From assembly GCA_022578965.1 (NCBI GenBank), contig MU400535.1, positions 248,001 through 312,000 on the forward strand: a DNA stretch of 64,000 nucleotides, in the 5' to 3' direction. The notes under the pieces were generated by a model. That model saw only the letters and a program-made list of their open reading frames with translations, was not told the DNA's origin and ran no database searches. This document shows positions 33,875 to 47,187 of the stretch, in pieces. A program made the position numbers and the translations under genes. The first letter of the stretch is position 1. Each line of letters begins with the position of its first letter. This DNA is from Xylaria sp. FL1777. Taxonomy: Eukaryota; Ascomycota; Sordariomycetes; Xylariales; Xylariaceae.

Positions 33875-35541
33875 GTGATTTGTCTGTATGCCCCCATACG
33901 GCTCGGGAGCTCTGGGAGAGATCGATAACTAAGCTCAAAATCAGATCGTAGGAGACGCGTCTTCTGCCCTTCGTGGTAATCGATATTGTAGTACTAGTGG
34001 GACAAAGTGGCGTAAGTCCTTTTCACTGCTCGAAGGTAGAGCGTTGTTCGACAGTTTCAGCTAGGAATATAGAAAGGTTGATGCCCCATCAAAAGCTACT
34101 TAAGAGTCTAAGGTTACCCAGGTACTCGATAGTCTGGGGTTGTATCCCACACGCAGACTGATTCCATACCAAAGTGGATACTAATTGAAGGAGCAGTAGT
34201 ATGTAGCAGCAAGGTATAAAGCATGCAGTAGAGTAGCATTCTGAGGGAGGTTGCAAAGCGTTTTGTGGTGCTGCCAAGTGACGTGTTTACGAACACTGAT
34301 TGGAAGCCCTCGAGATGCTTAGGGTTCCGAGAATTATTCTACAACAAGAGAGGTCCAAAGTGGGCTCCACAGTGTTGCCATGGGACAAGCACAGCTGAGA
34401 GACTTGCTAATCCCAACAGTCCGGTGACGAAGGCCTCTTATGCATTGGAACGATCCAATCATGCTGGTATAGACAAGTGGGAGAGAATAAGGGCATTGGT
34501 CTCATGAAACTCGGTTGAATAGGCCATAGCCCCAACATTGTTTTATTATTACGGATATGAAGAGCTTTCTTGGTGTAACGATTATCATAGGCCCTAGAAG
34601 CTAAAAGATGGCCATCAACCATATGTTATTAGACGGTAGATCAGCCTATATGCTTTGAATGTATTATAGCGTCCTGTTGCCAGTAACGTTCAAAAGTGCA
34701 TTTGCGGATGACGAGGGTATACTTCGCTCGAATGAAGTAATGAATGAGACTGAATATCCAGCGAGGATCACTCCCTTTAATGAGAGTTGGCGACTGTTGG
34801 GACGTTTTGTACCGTATCTGATGATGAAGACGCCTCGCTAAGCGATGCATACCAAAAACAGAACGCTGCGCCGAATGCCACCATGAAAGCTATAGCTGTA
34901 GCCGACGCAACGCAGGCTTTCCGGCTCTCCAATACTGACCCTCCCGCCCATTTGAGGGCACGGGGAACTGCATATTTCGTCCGTGGATACTGAGGGGCAG
35001 TGCAATCCTTGAAGCGACATGATTCGTTCCTAAGCAATATGCTGATTCTACCTCATGCAGTCATGTAGCATCACATACTCTTTGAATCCTTCGCTAGTCC
35101 GTAGACTTGACGGTAAAATAGTTGGGGTTGTCGCACCGCTGGCAAGGACACATATTGCGCACGGGGAAGAGTTTACCAGTACCTATCGAGAAATGCGCAA
35201 GAGCAAAGCCAGTTACGGCGAGTCGCGTATCGACAGTATTTGCTGCTTCGAGATAATCGCGACATTATGCTTGGCATTATATGGCCAACGCTTTCGCCAT
35301 TAGGTAAAGTCGACCCTACTTCTTCCATCAACCGTAGGCTGTCGAGTAGAGTATATTAGCTGGTTCTCTAGTTGCAACAGAGCCTACCCATTTGCCAGAA
35401 TGGGAAGGCGACGAACGAACTTGAAAGCTACGAAATAACGGTTAGTCTCAGTAGCTGGTTTCATAGGACCAGCAGTTCCGGGGAATATCGGCCGCGGTTT
35501 ATACCAGCCCGATAGGCAGGTCACGAATGCCTACGAGTATT

Positions 35542-36886
35542 TCAAGCTCGTCGACTGGGCAATGGCGGCCGCCGAGCCACGTAGATATGTCTAGTGATCG
35601 CGTCAGTATTACCACCGGAAGATGAATAGCATGATATACTCACAATGTACAATACGTTCGCCATTCACGTTTGCAGATGTCCTCTTTCACTTTGTTGATG
35701 AGCTCACGCACTTCTTGTTCGGGGTAATTCAGCCAGTGTATGACAGCTTCGAAGGTCAATCCATCTAGGCCTTGTGTTAACCCGAGATTAAACCACCTAG
35801 CCACCTCCTTCTTGTGCTCGTCGTCTGGCCATGGGTTAAAGGCTATAGGTATTTTCTTGTGATCAACATCAACAAAGCCAATTTCTTCAAGAATCGCCTT
35901 CGTATTAGGGTCCATCTCCATCTTCCTTCCGGCACGTGCAAAACCCTGGTGTAGCTTATGAGACCATTCTGCAAGCTTCGAAGTGGACAATGGTCTTGGG
36001 TCACCGTCCGCTTGAGGACGCAAATCGATTTCTACCTGCTCTATGAGCCCAGAACCTGGTTTAAGATGTCTAGCAGAGAGTATTAGAGAAATATCGAAGC
36101 AAGTTGTATGCGCAAGGAAAATAGCATACTCAAACGCTCGGCGATAAAGTCGCGGCCAATCTTCTATGCTACCGTTGAGCGAACGCATGTGAATTAAATC
36201 AAACGAGTTAGGTTCAACATTTTCCCATGGATCCTCGACATCACGGCGAAAAAAATATAGGTTGGGTGGGATTCTGCGAAATTTTTAGCATAAATCCGGG
36301 TCACGGGACACTTTTCGGCTTACGCTTCAGGTTGTATCAAGTTAAGATCCCAGCCTTCGATATAATAGTTCCCTTGCCCACCAAGGCGGCTAGCTATAGT
36401 TAGAACGAACCTTTAATGCGAAACCAGTTCCACTAACTCAGCTGTATCAATGGCCCAGATGCCGGTGCCACAACCTAGGTCTAGAATTCTAGGTCGGTCG
36501 GGCAGCCGATGCGTAATGAGGCCTCTAAAGGCAGTGACTTCGAACTCTCTGGCAACCAAGAAAAACTTATGCATGATGTCCAACCTGTCGCATTCGACCT
36601 GCAACCAAGACGTCAGTGCGCGTCCAAGAATGTTTTCGGGTTTTCCAAGCATACATCATCACAAGGGAGCAGGTTCTGACCCTGTTTGAATGTACCGTAG
36701 TGTCTTCCCCATCGAAAAGTGTACCATTTGTGCCACCAGTCGGGGTCGGATCTATCTTCGTGCCGGTCAATGGTCATTGTGGCTGGGGAACTGTGCGTAG
36801 TCGAGTTAGATCAGCAAGCAAAGCGACGGTGAAAGATGTAGCTATGTGTTGAACTTGGCGTACTTGTTCATGCCGTCATAAGCCAT
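35542..36886 (-). CDS. LaeA-like SAM-dependent methyltransferase
   Basis: Seven exons on the minus strand (36886-36864, 36790-36655, 36598-36438, 36389-36324, 36273-36130, 36069-35644, 35590-35542) give 334 residues. All six introns (48-73 nt) keep frame. The 60-nt fifth intron is stop-free and in frame, and the second hides a false ATG. Features: [37 protein letters not shown] motif [53 protein letters not shown], a [22 protein letters not shown] segment, and the C-terminal HIYVARRPP. These are shared with LaeA, the nuclear velvet-complex methyltransferase controlling secondary metabolism and development. Whether it is LaeA itself or a LaeA-like paralogue cannot be decided here. The first exon (23 nt) is less certain; ATG 36777 is the alternative start. 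The gene is isolated between two deserts. Confidence 0.83.
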
Positions 36887-39800
36887 AGCCAATTCGGATC
36901 CAGCAAGCCGAATTTCGTCAGGCGCTGTTGTGTGATTCCCACAGCCGAAGATAGGTAAGAGTAGAGATAGTTATAGCGGTTGTACAAGTGGCTCAAGCAG
37001 AGCCCGTGGGAGGTCAAATCAGCCTTGAATTGTCTTTACACCAGCTAGAAAAGCCTCGAAGATGTCGCTTAAGCACGAGGATAGGAAAGCGATGCATGAG
37101 GCAGAAGCGGACGGGAGCCGCAAGACAGAATCGATCGTGATGGCACGTATGGTATGGTACAGAGTTAGACCAGGGTCAGGACATGGAGGACTGGGAGCAG
37201 ACTGTGCAGTGAGGGATATCGTGAGTAGTGTGGACGGAGATGAAAGGGCAGAAGAGCTGGCCTTCGAGTGGGCAAGAAGCTTAATATTTAAGCACGAACT
37301 AAGAAGAAGTGGTGTTATTATTATGTAGTGGAGGGGTCGCAAAAAAGGTCGAGCAGGGAAAGGTTGTTGGAAAGATGGGTTTGGTGGTGACAGTGGGGGA
37401 GTGATAGTTCGAAGTTAAGGTAGGGTAGGCATGTAGGTAGCGCAGCGTAGGTACTTAAGGTACGCATAGGTAGACCACGGAGTACAATGACGGGACGCGG
37501 TACAACAAAGTGTTGACTCAACAGGGCTTAGCTCCCAGTGGTGGCCAAGTCCTGACTCCGTCGGACTCTGCCTACTTGGGGTGGTGCAAGTACCATCGCA
37601 CCAGAAACCACACTATAGTACATGGATACAGCCGAAACGCAGGAGGAGCGGGACGAGAGGCGCTAACCCACGGCACTACCTAGTGTACACCTAGTGCACC
37701 CAGCCCAGTGCACACGGGGCAATTCCAGTAGCTGGGCGCCTTGAGTGGATAAGTACTAGGTAGGGACGCCTACTAGCACGTCCTGCCCAAACCGAGATTG
37801 GCTACTTTCACCTTCAAACCCACGGTAATGGTAAATGTCTGTCTGCCATGCTGGAACATGCGGCCTGCACTACGGTAGGTGGCATGCAGGCAATCTTCTT
37901 GTTGCCGTTATTCGTTATTTATTTTGAGAGTATGGGTAGTGCAAAGCGGTCAGTTTGAGTCTTGTTGATTCAGGTTAGGCCAGCCATGCCTACTTGAGTA
38001 CCACCCATATAGGCTGATCTAATACCTACCCAATACGCAGGGTACTGTACTGACCTGGATGCCTACCTAGGTAGGTATAATATATCATTCGTTCATCAGC
38101 ACCCGCTGGGGATGACCTGCAGTAGCGCGTGTATTACCTATATAGGGTACCTGGGGAGGCATTGCGTATACTGCGGTAGACTTGACCAGTAGCAGGCAGG
38201 TAGGTAGGAGATACAAGGTCCGTGCCAGAATCCGTGCTATAAGACGTGCTACAAGAAACACTCGTAATGCCATACACTACACCAGAGAGACCTTTCAAAT
38301 CAAGTCAAGCCATTACTTTGGCTGTTACCACACGAGAACCCATACAAAAATAAGTTTAATACTGTGTACACATGGGAAGTATTTAGCAAGACTTCAAGGT
38401 TGCTTATCCCGGTCTTAATGCAGTACCTAGTACCACGTAGAGAGACATGTTGGTGACATGAATGCAGCAGGTCGAAGTGCAGCCAACAACTCTCTATTTG
38501 AGTACGAAAAAACACCACTAGGCATATCATACTAAAGAAACATAGCCCGAATGGGTTTTTCCTCTCTTCCCCATCCCCCTTTCCTTCTTAAGTTGTAAGA
38601 GTGTTGTAGGTTTATTTGTTGAATCTAATTACTGCAAATCTCATATATTTCCCTGGCCTATTATGCCACCAAGAGGTAGAAGAGGACGAAGCTGCCTAGC
38701 CCACTAGGCTGGTAAGTATACCAGAGGCAAAGAGGTATAACCTAGATGGGAATTCCGGAAGAGACCTGCGAAGCAACCGGAAACTTCCAAGTCGCAAGCT
38801 AACTAAAGAAGGAAGAGCACGGGAAATGCTTGTACTCGAAGTACATATACCTTCCTAGCTCAGGTCACTTGATGTGTGTGTGCACGATGTAGATACCTGC
38901 AGTGTAGGTACTAGTGTCGAAGCTTATCCACCAGTGTCTTACCTCTCATTAGATCATCATGAGGAATGACAAGGCTTGGCGTCGACCTACCTAGTACTTA
39001 TAGGGCACTATACCTACCTACGCATACTGCGTATACGTTGTAACTTGTTGGTAATACCTGACGCCCAGAAATCCATACCACTTGTTGCAGTTTTGTCTTG
39101 CCAGAAGTTAAAACTGTGCGTAGCAAAAGGTTCCGCAAGCCACATGGGAGGACATACTTACTCTCCATACCAGAAGCTCCTACATATATGCCTTATTATA
39201 GGTACGAGGTTATAGCTCTGTGCTCCTCAAGCCGGTCACTGCTCTCTCCCTACATGTAGGTAGCTAGACACGCTAGACATCATTGGTGTTCCATGACCGG
39301 CTTTCCGTGGCCTGGATTCAGGTAGGTAGTCAGACCACCACTCTCGCTAACTGTGACCAAAGGCCACGTCCAGCCCATTCGCTATAACAGCCAACCGTAT
39401 GTCCAGAAGCTGGGCACGACATGGCCTAGTCTAGTCGCTTGCTGCAAATATCTCTGGTGCTTGGACATGCCGAAACCGCGTCACCAGCCAAGGTAGACAT
39501 AGTCTAGGCCAGCAGCTATAAGGCAGGCGAAGTACTCGCTCATCATAATGCCAATAGATCGTACTATCAAGCTTGTTGTTGGTATCTAGGCCGGCGAGAA
39601 CATTACCGTCCGGGGCTTTCGTGCATTACGCCTGACCAACGGCGGAGAAGTTGTTGCCAAATATCCATATGGAATCGATTTAATGCAACATACGGACTCA
39701 AGAACAAAGTGCTGATTCGACGATGTGACCGTATCATCTGTGCTACACACTATGTCATCCTCTTGAGCTTTCTGGAGCTGTGTGCCCAGCACTAGTACCA

Positions 39801-41575
39801 GGTGGCTCTACTCCCCGAGTCTTTTTTTACATCTCCGCCGAGGCGGGTTTGGGACTACGACAGAGGATAATGGGTTGTCGTGAGAAGGGTGATACAAGGT
39901 TGCGGTAGCACAAATGCATTAGATACCCTCTACCAGTCAGTACGTGATTCACTTAACTCGCTGCCTAAATGAAGATATACTAATACAACAGCTCCTATAC
40001 GGGCTCTCAACTTCGGTCGAATCAGTCTTTCGTGTTTTGATAATCTGGTTTAGCCTTTAAGTGTTGATTCCGAGGCAGTCGAACCATACCAAACTTCGAA
40101 AGCTTTATCAATAGAGATGTCTAGGTACAAACCAGACCGGGATATCCACACCACCGGGACGTCCCGCCAATAAGGCATTTCTCGGGACTCGTATGAGGGG
40201 GGCCATCGTAGCTAAGAGTTAGTATAGTACAACTAGCCGTACTTACTACCTCCAATCGTTATGCAATGCGACCATCCATCTGGTTCGGAGCAAAAGCCAC
40301 ATCTCACCGATGCCAACACCAGTATCTTGGATTTCAGCTCCACTGACCACCACTACCAATGGCCCGGCTCCGGAAGTGTCTTTGTGAACCAGGGTCGTTA
40401 GCCAAGCAGGTTGCGGTTAACCTCTTCAAGCCTCCAGTTGGTATACTAGCTGACCAAGAAGCTAGCAAAGTGCGAAGCATCCCGCAGATGAACCTGTGGG
40501 CATTCATCATAAGAGGTTTGCGGGGAAGATCCACGCATTATCATTACCAAAACTGTCAAGTTTCTTCCCAGGTAGTGTTACCACCATGGGTTTATCAACG
40601 AGACTATGCCACGGCCCACGCAGCGACTGTGTTTAGTATTGGTACGATTACTTCATCCTCCCGACTTGCGAAGCCTGAAGACTGCGCCGTTTCTGTGCCA
40701 CCTCAATATGCGCCTCACGCCGGTTGTGGGCAGCCGGCGTACAGTAAGACATAATGGTTCTCACTACTAGTCTCCTGGTACAGGTCGTCTTGGTTCAGGG
40801 CCTCATACCCTCGTAAGTCCGATGCAACGGACGATAGAAACACGAATGCAGATGCCGACAGGAAGAAGTTTCAATGCATATACTCAGGACGTATTCCATC
40901 CCTGTCTCAACGTATATGTACATGAATGGGATAGCCGTCTCGCTAGCCATTAGGAGTGGATGGGAAGATGTCCCTTTCCTTACAACCAACAAACAGATTA
41001 ACCCTCTCCCGACATTTTGGTAAATGCACCCATGGCCCCTTGTATTATCCACTAACCATTTTTCTAGTAGTCTTTAAATGGGTGTGTATCCGATAGATCC
41101 GGGTCACGTTCACTATACTCGTAGCATTGCATAAGTTCAACCAAAAAACGCTTGTGACAGGAGAACACCAGCTCACTCGCCAACCAATGAGAAATATGCT
41201 GCAAAGCTCTTTCTAGTGCCCAATTAAAAATTCGCAAGTACATAAAACTACTGAATACAAGAAGCTTGTCAAAGCTAGGCAGTCCAATTTGTAGAGTTTA
41301 TTCCCAAACGCCTAATCTAAAGAGGGGACAAAAAAAAGGGCCTGCCGAAGGTGTTCATACCGTCAGGCCAGATATCGAGTTATTTGAGCTAAAGTTACCC
41401 GTTACTTTTCTAAATCTCGTCTCGCTCTTACCGACGCACTAGGTATACCGAATTGCAAGCGGCATTAGCAGAACCCCTATAGTATTCCCACTCACACTTA
41501 GTAACAAAAATGGCTACATATTAAAGTAAGCTATCTACTAGAGAGTAGAGAAAACTGAGGCGGGAGAGTTGATTT

Positions 41576-41597
41576 AAAAAAAAAAAAAAAAAAAAAA
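41576..41597. repeat. A22 homopolymer
   Basis: A run of 22 A within the desert, with no adjoining retroelement coding remnant that I can see. Confidence 0.9.
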
Positions 41598-42474
41598 GGC
41601 TCTGTTTCTTAGTACACCGTCGTCGACAAAATAGTCAACTACAAAACGGACTTAGTCTACCGACGACAAGTCATCTTAGAACAAAATAGAACCCAGATAC
41701 TAATTCGCTTAGACGGCCCGTATCTAGTGACGTCTGCACAGATCTCTCGGCAAACAAGTCCTAATCTGCGACGACCCATCCGTCTACGATCTTGATGTGC
41801 AGGCAAGCGTTGAGGGCCAGCCTCGATATGGCCGTAGTCTTTTACTTTACACCATGGCACCCAGATATTACGAGTCTAGGTATATATAGACGAGAGACCT
41901 TTTCAGCAAACCGTCGTAACACAATTCCATGGTCACTTCGCTGCCTGGCAGGACGTGGGTAACGTCCAGAGTGTCACGCTCGGTCGAAAGCGGCAGGAAA
42001 ATTTGCGAGTCTCACGGCAGGGCGCAGGATGACGGCGCATCAACACACCAACCACCTCCACCACCTCCTCGCCTTATCCTGTGTGGATCTCCCGTAGCGA
42101 GCAAGTACTGGTACTCGGTGCTCTGTGGGCATTTTGGATCTGCAGACAAGGTATGTCGGCAGAATACCACTCACCTCTACCAACGTCACCAACAGCCAAT
42201 CACGACGGAAGATCTCCAGATTGTCTTACTATCCATACATATAGGTAAGGGCATGTATATGTAGTAGTATACATACACGAAATATCGTCCGCCACGTCAG
42301 ATACCGATGTATCAGCTTGGTAAGTACCTACTACAGACTGCGTAAGGCCACTCGAAACAGCCACGGTCTCGTTGAAGTGGGCATGGTCACCGGCAAGCAC
42401 ACGATGCAAACAGCAGCTAACGGAGAATGCAGTGAGTGGGTGGGTTGTGGTGACCCGAGGATATGGGGAGGAGT

Positions 42475-42573
42475 GATAAAGATGCCGACTGCGTACTCGT
42501 GAAAATAGAACACGCCCAAGGAAGCGGGAAGGATGGTAAAAGTGCCAACTGCGTACTCGCATAAGTAGCGCAC
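42475..42573. repeat. Diverged 60-bp tandem duplication
   Basis: Positions 42475-42513 and 42535-42573 align at a constant 60-bp offset around a shared ACTGCGTACTCG core with scattered substitutions. The DNA just before each copy (GGATATGGGGAGG and GGAAGCGGGAAGG) is also similar, so the unit is probably about 60 bp. Confidence 0.65.
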
Positions 42574-42584
42574 CGGAGCCCAGC

Positions 42585-42620
42585 TAAGTAGGTATACTAC
42601 CTAGGTAAGTAGGTATACTA
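42585..42620. repeat. 15-bp direct repeat TAAGTAGGTATACTA
   Basis: Two perfect copies at 42585-42599 and 42606-42620 flank a CCTAGG palindrome. Confidence 0.85.
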
Positions 42621-45600
42621 AGTGCCTAGTGCAGAGAGCAGAAAGGCCAACATACGCAGTAGGTACTAGTATATAAGTGAAGGTCTCACCCAGCACGCTA
42701 GATGAAGGGGCACCAACACATGTACCTAGGGTGCGGCCCAAAAGGGCAATGGTTACTAAGACACTAACACTTAGTGTAATTGCCGGCTGCAGATTTAGCG
42801 TTGCCTTCAGCTGCCAGACTAGGATAGGTGGTCCGGGGGTTTCGCGGTTTCATTGGCCGGGCGTTTAGCGTGCCAACTAGCGTCCCAAGCTGTCGGGTCC
42901 CGTCTCCCTTACGAAGAGAGACAGGAACTTTTGCCCCCTCTTGAACGAACCAAAAGACCAAAAGGTGCCGTGGCCGTTCCCTTTCCCACTAACTCAACGC
43001 ATTGCACTATGTCATCCTGGAGGAACATCTTCCCAGATGCCGAAGTATTCGCTCGTCTTCTTTTCATGCGTTAATCCCCCATGACCAGAGCATGCGGGTA
43101 TTCGTTATAGGCAAAGCGGCGCCCACATAATTAGTCTCGAAACGCTCCTCTGCATAGATAGATTAACATCATAATTCATGCTATACATTACTAATATCCA
43201 CAAAAGCCACTGTACGGCGAGGTACGCGGGCGGCCACGGTGAGACCGACCAAGACAACAAGACAGCGCAACGGTCGCGGCAATCTGAGGCCTTCTGTTTA
43301 TCAGGTCACACGTGCCATAATCCATGTGACCGTTCGACTGGGTACAAATCCTGCATTTGTTAACGGGTTTTGCCGTATTCGCCTCCCTACGCATAAGCTG
43401 AAGAGCATAAGTACTGTGTGAGCATCGTGCATGGATTTCTATATAGCTCGCTGACTCAACTAGTAGAAAGATCCCTGGAGGTTAGAGCGCCACAAAGATA
43501 TAAGCAGGCAGTGTAGCGTGTAATACACACAGCTAATGAACATATTTTCCGTGGATCTGCACCCAGTCGCCCAAAGCTTCGGGTCTTACCAACCTCGCCA
43601 GACACCTAGACCCATCCCGTGACGTCGGATTGCATCCAGGCCTGACGTGTTTTCCCACCTCGCAAACTAAACCACCATAATTTTCACTTTAGTACCATCT
43701 CGATGCCAAGACACCATGGTTTGAGCCGATGCCTGTCAAGCTATTGATACGGCTCGCTCTAGTTTCAAAAAACATAAATCAATTGACGTGGCGATACTCA
43801 ATACGTACAAGTGTCGATGACCCATTTCAAGCTGGGCTTAGACCCATTCTAGGGGACGCGTTCGTCACGACCCATTGCTACTACACTAACACCGGCCTTT
43901 GCTTTCGACCCTATCTAGTGCTTACCTAGGTATGATAAAAGTCTCCTTGGAACACCTAGCGTGAAACTATATTATAACGACCCAACGCTACGAAAATCAC
44001 AAGACGTAGTTCAAGAAACGAAGGATGATCGAACCGGTTCGTCGGGACCTCGTGTACATGTATGTAAGTCAGCTCAAGAGCGCCTCCCGGGCGATATTCT
44101 CCACACCCTTCTACTTTAAAACAACCAATAAACAGGGGCAGATTGTCCCGATTAGTATGATCAAGCCCGGCAAGGGATATTTATTAGCATAGGCACCACA
44201 CACTACTCAGCGCGCCGACGGGGAGGACGGGGCGATGCTAGTGACCCATGGCACCGGGCCCGGAAGGGAAAAACAAAGCGGTGTATCTACCTATACGAAG
44301 TGAACCAACGTATCACTTTCCTGGGTGCCGCCACGAGGTACTACTGCCGTCAAGAGGCGGTTGCAGAATCTCCACACACGAGCCCGCTAGGAAGAGCACG
44401 AGGGAAATTAGGGAGCCTTGCGTGTCTCTGCCTCGCTGGTGCATGAAAGTTTTTTATGCATGGAGTTCCGGGATATATATGTGTGTTTATTATACATGTC
44501 TATATATATCTAGTGTATGTAAACAAAGTTCCAGATAGGTAGTGGTTTCCGTGCCTTATTAGGCTGTGACAACGGGCTATATCCACACCGGTACGTCGAA
44601 TATGATCCCTCACCGAGGACACGATGAAGCCCGTGTCACATTCACCGGCCTTGGCCTCCGATAGTCGGCTATTTATTCCTCTTTCACGACCAACGACATG
44701 ACCCGCGCCTTGCTGAGGCAGGCAGTATTACCCTCAAAGGAGGTGGTCGTACAGTGAGCGAGTGAATGAGTGAGTGAGCTAACGAGCGTATCACGTTATC
44801 TCCATTCCAGCTGTCAACCGGTCTAGCTCCGAACATGCAAGAGTAGAGTACTAAGGATGTAAGGAGTGCTTCCCCCGAATGCAGTTCACCAACATCGACT
44901 GACCAGGTTTTTTCCACTTCCCCACACACCGCCGTCCGGCAGGCAGGCATGTGACATCAGCACCGACTAGATAGACAGATAGGTACCAATAGACATTTTC
45001 CTCAGTGGGATTATTCCTCAGCCGCTTATAGCATCCAACCCTTCCTACCCAATCTTAGGTGAGCCGCGGCTTCGGCTCTTACGGCGTATATGTGAATAAA
45101 GGGGGTTCAGCCTCACGTATTGAGCCATATTGGTGAAAACTGTAAGAGCAAAAACATAAAAAAAAGATCTCACACGAAAATTCCCACTCGAAAGTTGAAA
45201 AGCGCAGTGCATGAAACCATAGGTTCGGCCTAGCCCTGAGTTCACATGTGTTCACAGGCGTTAAACGATCGAGGTAGGTAGTTATCTAGACAAGATCTCC
45301 CAACACGCCAGGTAAGAAACAGCGAGGTCCGCCAACAACGACACACGGAGACTCGGAAGCAGGCAGAAAGTGCCGCAGGACCCGACAATCGTACGTAGGC
45401 AACTCGCACAGCCTTGCCGTATCTCGCATACTTACACGAAGAAATACCAACCCTCCCGTCTCAGCATTTCACACCACCGAGATTGTTCCCCTAGACCAGC
45501 CGTGTACATAGGGTAGCTAGCTATCTGGTAGGTAATGCACATGCCGAAAAAAAAGAAAAAAAGACGGGGTTAAGTGTACAAGTCATACCGTGCCGCCTCG

Positions 45601-47187
45601 CTCTCCTAACATGCCGCTGGGACTAACACATCTATACATGTACACAAACAGATATTAAATAAATAATATGTAGTGTAAACTTGGATCCTTCACAGTTCCA
45701 CAAAGTGATTGATTAATCCCTCGTTGTCCCGCCAAACAAGACCCGCGAGATAGGGAGAGGAGAGGAAAGGAGAGGAGGGTCATGTGTTGGTCTGGAGGGC
45801 TTGTGTAAGCAGCCAACAGACATATTCGCTCGCTTTCCTCGCCTCACCGCTGCATGTGTAGTACGTGGAAAGTTCCAACGAGAGGAGGCGGGCGCGAGTA
45901 GGAAGGAGGGGATAGAGAGAGAAAGAAGAAGAAGCGGGAGGAGAGGAATGTGATAGATAGGAATAGGAGAATAGCTACTGCTTGTCTATCAAAATTTCTC
46001 CTAGGTATATTGTCATCTTCATCTCCCGCGGTGAAGAATGCGTATCTCTGATGAAAGACATATTGCCAATTTCATTTAGCCTATCATACTTACGCAGTTC
46101 CATCTAGTTCGTTGCCATGTCAAATGTGTCGTCTGGGAATTATCTTGGAAAGGGGAAAGGGGGAAAGGGGGGAGAGAAGGAATAATATTTGAAGCGCACA
46201 CGTAAAAAGGAGGAGGAGGATGGAAATATACGAGGGAGAGGGAGATGGAGAGAAAAGCATTATCCCAATACCAGCAATACTTTTTAACTGAACCGAAATA
46301 TAAACTTATTTTCCCTGTGCCTTCAACATTCAAACCAAGGCAGCAAGAAGCTATTTAGTTGATGATGACAAGAAAACACAGTTGCATTCGACACAAATAT
46401 AGCTCCCTCCTAGTTCTCACAATGATACAATATTACTAGCACGACTCGTTTGACAGGCACAGGATCTACTCTTAGCGAGAATATATGTATCTTCTATTCG
46501 TACGTGCGGCAAGGAAAGCAGTAGCACGAAGACAACCTGACCGAACTAAGTAAAAGTTGATAACACGCCCTTCACGAAGAATGTCAGAGTTATCCCACTA
46601 TGATGTTTCGATGGTTTTACGCCAGATGAAAGAGACGTATTAGTGCTCAGAATTTCCTGCTATCCATCCAATACGCCATGCGTGAAATACAAGTTACGAT
46701 GATTGTCTTAGCGAAATTACTAATGGATAAAATCTAGAAGCTTAAAAATATCAATTCGCACTGTCTATAAATCGTACATCTCATTCTGATAAGCCGGCTG
46801 GAACTCCTTTCGTCTGTTTGAGACGCGGAAGCGGCCAGGCTCACGTGCTACTTCGTCCACGGGCCAGGTCTAAAAGAAACCCAATTCCCTTATGTCTGAC
46901 GATTAATGAAAAAGAAAAGTTTGTAAAATCTCCGGGGGATTCCACTGAAGACCGTGTCAAACACCAAGCTCAGCCCACCGACGCGAATGTATACCAAACG
47001 GAGCATCAAGTCAGAAAGTTTTGTGTTCTCGAGCCCTCCTATGTCCTTCGCGCTGGTAAAGCATCGATGAACAGATGCAACCGGCTATAGGATCTCCCAT
47101 AGTGAAGATGTGGGTAGCAGATGTTCAGGTGTAAGCAACTTTCGCAATCCTGTCGAATGTATGTAAACGGCCACTAACAAGCTTTAG

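Larger units (their letters stand above)
29449..35541. other. Gene desert, 6.1 kb
   Basis: No convincing gene on either strand. Open frames are short, overlap antisense frames, and lack motifs. Contents: pyrimidine-rich blocks (31200-31280, 32165-32210), a GCTCT tandem repeat, a 19-base T run, a GAC/GAT run at 33847-33874, and many TACCTA words. A 116-codon frame at 30839-31189 and adjacent frames at 34787-35303 were examined and not accepted. Confidence 0.5.
36887..47187. other. Gene desert, 10.3 kb
   Basis: No gene supported. Frames of 90-131 codons (37019-37342, 40359-40754, 41929-42264, 46818-47090) show no domain and little coding-like composition. Visible content: TACCTAGGTA-type words (38061-38080, 42585-42620), a 22-base A run, a diverged 60-bp tandem duplication near 42475-42573, and GA-rich stretches at 45745-45780 and 46140-46260. 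The right end is the 3' region of the TFIIA gene. Confidence 0.5.

Noticed and set aside
34777..35303. Adjacent frames of 68-86 codons on both strands, one with a hydrophobic stretch
   Set aside because: Tested as a possible small membrane-protein gene or pseudogene; no consistent exon chain or family motif was found.
36567..36770. Start of the LaeA-like protein at the ATG at 36652
   Set aside because: That ATG lies inside a 56-nt GT-AG intron; splicing it joins LPCDD to VECDRLDI as the family requires.
37019..37342. 107-codon minus-strand frame near the LaeA-like gene
   Set aside because: Ser/Leu-rich with no domain, and an equally open antisense frame overlaps it.
40359..40754. 131-codon ATG-initiated plus-strand frame in the desert
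   Set aside because: No known motif; length is within chance for this much scanned DNA.
41576..41597. Poly(A) as the tail of a LINE-type retroelement
   Set aside because: No reverse-transcriptase or endonuclease remnant and no target-site duplication visible nearby.
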